Assembly: GCA_035279905.1 (NCBI GenBank)
Contig: DATEGZ010000248.1
Span: 1-64,000 of the forward strand
Direction: 5' to 3'
DNA from: DATEGZ01 sp035279905
GTDB taxonomy: Bacteria > Acidobacteriota > Vicinamibacteria > Vicinamibacterales > SCN-69-37
Length of the DNA stretch: 64,000 nt
The notes under the pieces: generated by a model
Databases searched by the model: none
The model's input: the letters and a program-made list of their open reading frames with translations, nothing else
Told to the model about the DNA's origin: nothing
Made by a program: the position numbers and the translations under genes
In this document: positions 59,258-64,000 of the stretch, piece by piece
Position numbering within the stretch: the first letter of the stretch is position 1
How the letters are laid out: every line of letters starts with the position of its first letter

Positions 59258-60046
59258 TCAAACGCCCGGCCACACCGCCGCGAGATTCACGCCCTCGATG
59301 CGATACCGGCGCGCGGTGCGGACCTTCGTCGTTCCGTTGAAGCAGTCGAAGCGATGCGTGATCGCGACCTGTGAGAATCCCGCCGCGGCAAACACGCCGA
59401 TGAGCTCTGCTTCCAGCAGAGCGCCGGCGATTCAACCCGTCCAGAGATCGATGTTGCGCAGCGCGTTCTCGGAGAGCGCCTCGCCGAGGATGATGTCGGC
59501 GATCTGCACGCGTCCGCCAGGCTTGAGAACGCGCGCGATCTCGGCGATCGCTCGGCCCTTCTCGGGCACGAGATTCAACACGCCATTCGAGATGACGACG
59601 TCGACGCTGCGATCGGCGACCGGCAAGGCCGTGGCGTCGCCGTCGAGAATGTCCACGTTGGCGAGGCCGCACGCGGCCGCGCCTTGCGACGCGCGCTCGC
59701 GCATCGCTTCGGTCATGTCCACGCCAATCGCGCGGCCTTTGGGTCCGGCGCGGCGTGCGGCGATCAGCAGATCCATGCCGGCGCCGCAACCGATGTCGAG
59801 CACCGTGGCGCCCCGCGGGATGCGGCCGATCGCGTGAGGATTGCCGATGCCGGCGAACGACGAGGTGACATCCGCAGGCAGCTCCGCGAGCTCCGCCGCG
59901 TCGTACCCGAGGACAGTCGCGGCGTAGCCCGAGCCGCGATGGAAGTGGAACTCGCCCTGCGGCGCGGTCGCCACACGCGAGTACATCGCCTGGATTTCCG
60001 AACGAAGGGTGACGACGTCGAGATTGACCGGACACGTGACGGGCAT
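59258..60046 (-). CDS. ArsM-like SAM methyltransferase, candidate selenoprotein (in-frame TGA)
   Basis: A 262-residue class I methyltransferase if TGA at 59434-59432 is read as selenocysteine (U205); otherwise 204 residues. SAM motif VLDIGCGAG is at 82-90, followed by IGVDMTEAM, SNGVLNLVPEK and VLKPGGRVQIADI. The stop replaces the Cys of the usual DLWTG-C-IAG block, and the frame continues as good family sequence (IAGALLEAELIGVFAAAGFSQVAI, HRFDCFNGTTKV) to a normal stop at 59260-59258. In ArsM-type enzymes the equivalent Cys binds the metalloid. MerR follows at 16 nt. Alternatives: a nonsense mutation or sequencing error, but the hairpin after the TGA favours recoding. Confidence 0.75.
59395..59434 (-). 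promoter_or_regulatory. candidate bacterial SECIS element
   Basis: On the minus strand, 17 nt after the TGA codon (59434-59432), an apical loop GGA (59414-59412) caps a perfect 8-bp stem GCTCTGCT/AGCAGAGC (59422-59415 with 59411-59404). An outer stem CGCCG/CGGCG (59429-59425 with 59399-59395) closes it. Bacterial SECIS hairpins lie 16-37 nt after UGA with a G in the first two loop positions; both criteria are met. Confidence 0.65.
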
Positions 60047-60065
60047 AGTGCGCCTCCCGATCCGT

Positions 60066-60539
60066 CTACTGTTCCTTGCTCGCTCGCAGATTCCCCACGT
60101 AGTTACGCACGCAGTTGTTCCCGTTGAACGAGCCCTGCATGTCGTGTGTCGTGACGTTCAACGTGCCGGTGAGCGTTCCTTCACACTTCGCGCCCGACGG
60201 ATCCTCCGCCTGATACCGCGCCGCAAACGTCAGCGTCGTCGGCGCCTCGGCCGAGTTGAGCGCGCCGCTCCAGGTGCCTGGCAGATCGAGTCCGCCGCCG
60301 AGCGCGAGGTGCATCGGGCCGCCGACATCGATGCCGTCCTGGCTGAGCTGCAGCGTCAGCGTCGCCCGCTCCCAGAAAAGGATTTCCGAGTCGTCAGGCG
60401 CGAACACGGGCACCTCGATCACACCCTGCCAGCGGCCCGCGAAATCCGTCCCCGGCGCCGCGGGCATCGTCGAGCTGCCGCCACACGCGGACGCCACAGC
60501 CAGCACCGCCGCGAACACGGCAATTTGCTTTCTGAACAC
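60066..60539 (-). CDS. hypothetical lipoprotein
   Basis: A 157-residue protein from GTG 60539, with GGAGGGGGG upstream. The lipoprotein signal is FRKQIAVFAAVLAVASAC with Cys at position 19. The mature beta-rich domain (FAGRWQGVIEVPVF ... TLTLQLSQDGIDVGGPMHLALGGGLDLPGTWSG ... GTLTGTLNVTTHDMQGSFNGNNCVRNYVGNL) looks like a small lipocalin- or META-like barrel. No firm family. It lies just upstream of the ArsM-like gene on the same strand, 19 nt apart. Confidence 0.7.
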   Translation of the reverse strand: MFRKQIAVFAAVLAVASACGGSSTMPAAPGTDFAGRWQGVIEVPVFAPDDSEILFWERATLTLQLSQDGIDVGGPMHLALGGGLDLPGTWSGALNSAEAPTTLTFAARYQAEDPSGAKCEGTLTGTLNVTTHDMQGSFNGNNCVRNYVGNLRASKEQ

Positions 60540-60608
60540 GAGTCCCCCCTCCCCGTTGCTAGATAGGACGGCTCCGCCGAAACCTGTCGGCTCGTCTCCC
60601 GTCGCCGC

Positions 60609-60645
60609 TTGCGTATATAACCAATTGGTTATATAGTACCCGTGA
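60609..60645 (+). promoter_or_regulatory. promoter with perfect palindromic operator
   Basis: A perfect 22-bp palindrome spans 60614-60635, centred at CCAATTGG. TTGCGT (60609-60614) and TATAGT (60632-60637) are 17 nt apart and could be -35 and -10. The start codon lies about 7 nt after the -10, so the mRNA should be leaderless. Symmetry suits an ArsR dimer. Confidence 0.75.
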
Positions 60646-61010
60646 TGGTTGCCTCGACCGATCGCCTCAACGCCACGTTCGCCGCGTTGGCGGACCCGAC
60701 CCGGCGCGCGATTCTTGCGCGTCTTGCCGAGCGGGACGCCACCGTAAACGAGCTCGTCGAGCCGTTCGGCCTGTCGCAGCCGGCGATCTCCAAACACCTC
60801 AAAGTGCTCGAGCGGGCCGGGTTGATCTCCCGGGACCGCGTCGCGCAGCGGCGCCCGAGCCGGCTCGAGGCCGGGCGGCTGGCCGAAGCCAGCGCCTGGC
60901 TCGAGCAGTACCGCGAGTTCTGGGAAGCTTCGTTCACGCGGCTGGACGAGGTGCTGGACGAACTGACACGCACGAAACCCCGGCGCGAGAAGCCCTCCCG
61001 CCGTCGATGA
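60645..61010 (+). CDS. ArsR-family regulator
   Basis: A 121-residue winged-helix repressor: LNATFAALADPTRRAILARLAERDATVNELVEPFGLSQPAISKHLKVLERAGLISRDRVAQRRPSRLEAGRLAEASAWLEQYREFWEASFTRLDEVL. ATG 60645 (or GTG 60642) lies at the predicted transcription start. Coupled with the next gene by ATGA overlap at 61007; probably represses both. Confidence 0.92.
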   Translation: MVASTDRLNATFAALADPTRRAILARLAERDATVNELVEPFGLSQPAISKHLKVLERAGLISRDRVAQRRPSRLEAGRLAEASAWLEQYREFWEASFTRLDEVLDELTRTKPRREKPSRRR

Positions 61011-61021
61011 AAGGAACAGTC

Positions 61022-61528
61022 ATGCGGTTCTTACCTGACAGCTTCAAGCTCTGGACGCCGGACGATCGCTCGATCCACATCGGGCGCGATTTCAACGCAC
61101 CACGCGACGTCGTGTTCGACGCGTTCACCAAGCCGGAGCTCGTGCGCCGCTGGCTGCTCGGCCCGGACGGCTGGACGATGCCCGTCTGCGAGATCGACTT
61201 GAAAGTGGGCGGGCGGTACCGCTACGTGTGGCGCAAGGAAGAGACCGCCACGGAAATGGGCATGGGCGGCGTCTTTCGCGAGGTCGCCCGGCCGGCTCGA
61301 CTCGTCGCCACCGAGAAGTTCGACGAAGCGTGGTATCCGGGCGAAGCGCTGAACACCACGACTTTCGACGAGCGAGACGGCGTGACGAGCGTGCGGCTCA
61401 TCGTCCGCTACGAGTCCACGGAAGCTCGCGACACGGCGGCGCGATCTGGTATGGATCGCGGGATCATCGCCGGCTACAACCGGCTCGAAGAGCTGCTGGT
61501 CTCGGAAGTGACCGGCGGCCGGCGCTGA
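61022..61528 (+). CDS. SRPBCC-domain protein
   Basis: A 168-residue START-like protein: HIGRDFNAPRDVVFDAFTKPELVRRWLLGPDGWTM, VGGRYRYVWRK, and the C-terminal helix GMDRGIIAGYNRLEELL. AAAGGAAC precedes ATG 61022; the overlapping ATG 61007 is the alternative start. Partner of the ArsR gene. The 3' end overlaps the convergent small protein by about 55 bp. Confidence 0.9.
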   Translation: MRFLPDSFKLWTPDDRSIHIGRDFNAPRDVVFDAFTKPELVRRWLLGPDGWTMPVCEIDLKVGGRYRYVWRKEETATEMGMGGVFREVARPARLVATEKFDEAWYPGEALNTTTFDERDGVTSVRLIVRYESTEARDTAARSGMDRGIIAGYNRLEELLVSEVTGGRR

Positions 61529-61806
61529 CCGCGCGAGATCCACGTCACGGCGACGAGCAGCGCGATGGCCGCGACGGCGGGCGGCAGAAGCGACGGCCGC
61601 GCGGGCGCTACGCCGCGAAGCACGTAGTCGATCTCCAGCTGCCGCTGATCGGCGGCGCGCCGCTGGGCGATCACGTCGACGAGCGTGCCTTCGGGGGCGA
61701 GCGCGTTGGCCAGGTACACGCTGATGTCTGCGCGATGCGCGTTCAGAAACCGCAGGCGATGATCGGCGAGCAGGAGGGTGGCGGTGAGTCGGCTCCAGCG
61801 TCGCAT
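61474..61806 (-). CDS. possible small single-helix membrane protein
   Basis: A 110-codon frame: a helical charged region (RFLNAHRADISVYLANALAPEGTLVDVIAQRRAADQRQLEIDYVL), then one hydrophobic helix (SLLPPAVAAIALLVAVTWIS) and a Ser-rich tail. It fills an otherwise empty 330-bp gap, but its tail overlaps the convergent SRPBCC gene. Function unknown. Confidence 0.5.
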   Translation of the reverse strand: MRRWSRLTATLLLADHRLRFLNAHRADISVYLANALAPEGTLVDVIAQRRAADQRQLEIDYVLRGVAPARPSLLPPAVAAIALLVAVTWISRGQRRPPVTSETSSSSSRL

Positions 61807-61858
61807 ACTTCACCATACTGCTGCGGACCAGCCGTGTTTACTGGGACAATAGCGAGTG

Positions 61859-62611
61859 ATGTCTGAACGCGCGCTGACGCCCGCGCCGGCGCCGGATCTC
61901 GAGGACGCGCAGAGCCGGCTCGCCGCGCTCGAAACCCGGCTCGCCGAACGCGAGGCCGAGTTGGCCGCGTTCAAGACCGAGCTCCGCGGCCTGCAGGACG
62001 CGTATCTGGACAAGATGGGCGCGTGGCACGCGCAGCTCGCCGAGCTCGACGCGGCCGTCGCCGACATGGAAATCCGCGCGGGTCTGCGGCCGGCGGTGGA
62101 GCCTGACGAAGACGACTCCTCGGACGATTCGAACGAGGACGACATTCTGGCGGGCGCGTCGCGGCCGGCGCCGTCCGACGATCTCCGGCGCGTCTTTCGC
62201 GACGTGGCCAAGGCCATTCATCCGGATCTCGCTCCGAACGATCCCGCGCGATACCGCCGGCACTCGTTGATGGCCGAAGCCAATCGCGCGTATGCCAATC
62301 GTGATGAAGATCGGCTGCGCCTGATCCTGCACGCGTGGCAGCGCAACGCCGACGTGCTGCCCGACGATCGACCAGGCACGGTGCGCGACCGCATTCTGCG
62401 CGACATCGCCGACATCGACGCGCGGCTGCTCGCGATCGACATCGAGCTCGCGGATCTCCGCCGGTCGGCCATCTGGCAGCTCAAGATCAAGGTCGACGCC
62501 GCGCTCGCGCAGGGATGGGACCTGTTCAACGAGATGGCGATGCACATCAAGCGGGAGATCTCGCGCGCCAACGCCCGTCTGGCCGTGCTCCGGCGGACCG
62601 CCGGCGAGTGA
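61859..62611 (+). CDS. J-domain coiled-coil protein
   Basis: A 250-residue cytoplasmic protein: N-terminal coiled coil (LEDAQSRLAALETRLAEREAELAAFKTELRGLQDAY), acidic Asp/Glu/Ser-rich linker (residues 80-100), and a DnaJ-like J-domain (LRRVFRDVAKAIHPDLAPNDPARYRRHSLMAEANRAYANRDEDRLRLIL) with the HPD tripeptide needed to stimulate DnaK. A C-terminal helical region follows. No Gly/Phe or zinc-finger regions, so it is a type III J-protein. GTG 61856 and ATG 61859 are both possible starts. Confidence 0.82.
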   Translation: MSERALTPAPAPDLEDAQSRLAALETRLAEREAELAAFKTELRGLQDAYLDKMGAWHAQLAELDAAVADMEIRAGLRPAVEPDEDDSSDDSNEDDILAGASRPAPSDDLRRVFRDVAKAIHPDLAPNDPARYRRHSLMAEANRAYANRDEDRLRLILHAWQRNADVLPDDRPGTVRDRILRDIADIDARLLAIDIELADLRRSAIWQLKIKVDAALAQGWDLFNEMAMHIKREISRANARLAVLRRTAGE

Positions 62612-62614
62612 GGT

Positions 62615-64000
62615 TTACTCCTCGCGCAACAGCATCAACGGATTGATCGACAGCGCGCGTTGCGCCGGGATCCACGTCGCGAGCAGTCCGACGAGGAGCA
62701 TCGCGACCGCCACACCGGTGAGCACGAGCGGATCGCGCGGCGTGGCCTGGTACACGATGGCCGAGAGCACCCGGGCCGCGAGCAGTCCGAGCACGAGGCC
62801 GGCCGCCGATCCGACGACGAGCAGCTTGACCGCGCGTCCCAGCGCGGCGCGCAGCACTTCCTTGCGCTCGGCGCCAAGCGCGATGCGAATGCCGAGCTCG
62901 CGCAGCCGCTTGCTCACCGAATACGCCGCCATGCCGAAGATACCGGTGACCGAAAGCATCGCGCCCATCACGCCGAGCACACCCAGCGACACCGTCGCCA
63001 TGCGCGCGGGAAACAGCACGCCATCGAGCGACTTCTCCCACGACTGCATGTAGACGGGCAGGCCGGCGTCGAGATCGCGCAGCGTGCTTCGAGCGGCGTC
63101 CGCGATGAGCAGCGGGTCGCCCGTGGACCGCAGCACCAGCCACGTCTCCGGCGTGGTCCACTGGGGCGCGGGGAAGAACATCGCCGATCGCTGATCCTCG
63201 GTCAGGTTGAGGTACTTGCCGTCCTCGACGACGCCGACCACCTGGTACCGTGTGCCGTCGCGGCGCTTGAAGTATCGGTCCAGCGGATTCGCGCCGGCGC
63301 CGAACACGCGGCGAGCGAACTCGCGGTTCACGATCGCGACTCTTGGCGCGGCCTCGTCATCGTGCCAGGAAAAATCGCGGCCGGCGACGATCGTCGTGCC
63401 CGCCGTGCGGAAGTAGCCGGGCGAGACGCCGTACATGAACGGGTTGGCCAGCGACTTGTCCGGCGTGAGCTCCGTAGCGTCGTCGGCGAAGACCACCGAC
63501 TGCACGGTGTCCATCGCGAGCGGCGGCTTATCGAGATACGCGGCGGACTCGACGCCGGGCATGGATCCGAGTCTGTCGATCATCTTGCGGCGCATGTCGG
63601 GCATCTGTTCGAGCTGGTAGCCGCCCATCCGCAGCTCAGCGTTGATCAGGAGCGCGTGCTCCGGCTCGATGCCGAAGTTGCTGTGCAGCGTTCGCAGCAG
63701 TCCCCGCACGGCGACGAACGACGAGGTGACGAGCACGGCGCAGATCGCGATTTGCACGACGAGCGAGACGTCCCGCGCGGTGAGCCGGCGAGTGACCTTG
63801 CCGATCGAGCCCGACTTCACGACCTCGTACGGATCGGTGTGGAGCACCTGCCGGATCGGGACGGCGCCAAAGAGCAGGCCGCTCGCTACGGCCAGCACCA
63901 GCGCGACGGCGTACACGCTGGCATCGGGCGCCACGGGCACGTGCACGGGGAAACGTGAGAACGGCTGCCACGCTCCGAGCGCGCGCAGCAGCACCAGGCT
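62615..64000 (-). CDS. ADOP-type ABC transporter permease, 5' end outside window
   Basis: The C-terminal part (about 460 residues) of a duplicated MacB/FtsX permease. Three mid-protein helices, a periplasmic core (MRRKMIDRLGSMPGVESAAYLDKPPL ... VAIVNREFARRVFGAGANPLDRYF), and C-terminal helices with SKRLRELGIRIALGAERKEVLRAAL and WIPAQRALSINPLMLLREE are visible. The open frame runs to the window edge. Confidence 0.9.
   Translation of the reverse strand, partial: SLVLLRALGAWQPFSRFPVHVPVAPDASVYAVALVLAVASGLLFGAVPIRQVLHTDPYEVVKSGSIGKVTRRLTARDVSLVVQIAICAVLVTSSFVAVRGLLRTLHSNFGIEPEHALLINAELRMGGYQLEQMPDMRRKMIDRLGSMPGVESAAYLDKPPLAMDTVQSVVFADDATELTPDKSLANPFMYGVSPGYFRTAGTTIVAGRDFSWHDDEAAPRVAIVNREFARRVFGAGANPLDRYFKRRDGTRYQVVGVVEDGKYLNLTEDQRSAMFFPAPQWTTPETWLVLRSTGDPLLIADAARSTLRDLDAGLPVYMQSWEKSLDGVLFPARMATVSLGVLGVMGAMLSVTGIFGMAAYSVSKRLRELGIRIALGAERKEVLRAALGRAVKLLVVGSAAGLVLGLLAARVLSAIVYQATPRDPLVLTGVAVAMLLVGLLATWIPAQRALSINPLMLLREE

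Noticed and set aside
59238..60035. Alternative minus-strand frame through the methyltransferase
   Set aside because: Arg/His-rich shadow; the SAM motifs lie in the frame interrupted by TGA.
62660..63958. 432-codon plus-strand frame opposite the terminal ADOP gene
   Set aside because: Shadow of the permease, composed of Arg/His/Glu repeats without a domain.

Overview
The window is high-GC bacterial DNA whose gene content points to Acidobacteriota, probably a Vicinamibacteria-like lineage. This rests on five ADOP-type duplicated MacB/FtsX permeases, a VWFA-related secreted protein of the acidobacterial kind, a Ser/Thr kinase with a TolB-like propeller, ArsR-SRPBCC pairs, and an S9 peptidase with a Gly/Arg-rich insert. 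The assignment is inferred from protein families; no rRNA is present.

Layout. 1-12.2 kb is chromosomal: an S9 peptidase (5' end outside the window), cupin, tadA, a DUF1801-like protein, a collagen-like protein, an S41 protease with a zinc ribbon, an ArsR-SRPBCC pair, a VWA protein, a lipoprotein, a Tat-exported metallophosphoesterase, an ICMT-like methyltransferase and tRNA-Ser(CGA). 12.3-49.5 kb is a 37-kb integrative conjugative element inserted at the 3' end of that tRNA. A 22-bp piece of the tRNA 3' end is repeated at 12297-12318 (attL) and 49515-49536 (attR), and a tyrosine recombinase lies next to attR. The left half of the element (12.8-33.6 kb) is cargo: three ADOP permeases, a sulfatase plus porin-like pair between short repeats, an RDD/pseudokinase membrane protein, a Crp/Fnr regulator, a HAD phosphatase, small secreted or membrane proteins, a TonB-rhodanese fusion, and debris including half of a tRNA-Ser(GCT) and a truncated GIY-YIG gene. 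The right half (34-47.4 kb) is a compact type IV secretion operon (VirB2, B3, B4, B9, B10, TrbJ/B5, TrbL/B6, a 44-aa membrane protein, B8, a small membrane protein), then a replication-relaxation type pair, a non-coding stretch with a large nested hairpin, a VirD4 coupling protein and a VirB11 ATPase. A small protein, an excisionase-like protein and the integrase follow.

49.6-64 kb is chromosomal again: a Crp/Fnr regulator, a SnoaL-like protein, two ADOP permeases (one cut by the window end), an ArsR/SRPBCC/membrane protein/DUF1801 operon, a beta-barrel-like protein, the Ser/Thr kinase, a DinB protein, and a MerR regulator behind an ArsM-like methyltransferase. Then come a lipoprotein, a third ArsR-SRPBCC pair and a J-domain coiled-coil protein.

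Most notable. (1) The ArsM-like methyltransferase at 59258-60046 has an in-frame TGA exactly where relatives carry a conserved Cys. The family sequence continues for 57 codons after it, and a SECIS-like hairpin follows at the right distance, so it is a strong selenoprotein candidate. (2) The conjugative element has both ends visible but no recognisable relaxase; the replication-relaxation pair and the 23-bp nested inverted repeat are candidates for its DNA-processing module. (3) Three ArsR genes share a layout with the -10 box 7-8 nt before the start codon, implying leaderless mRNAs under symmetric or repeated operators.
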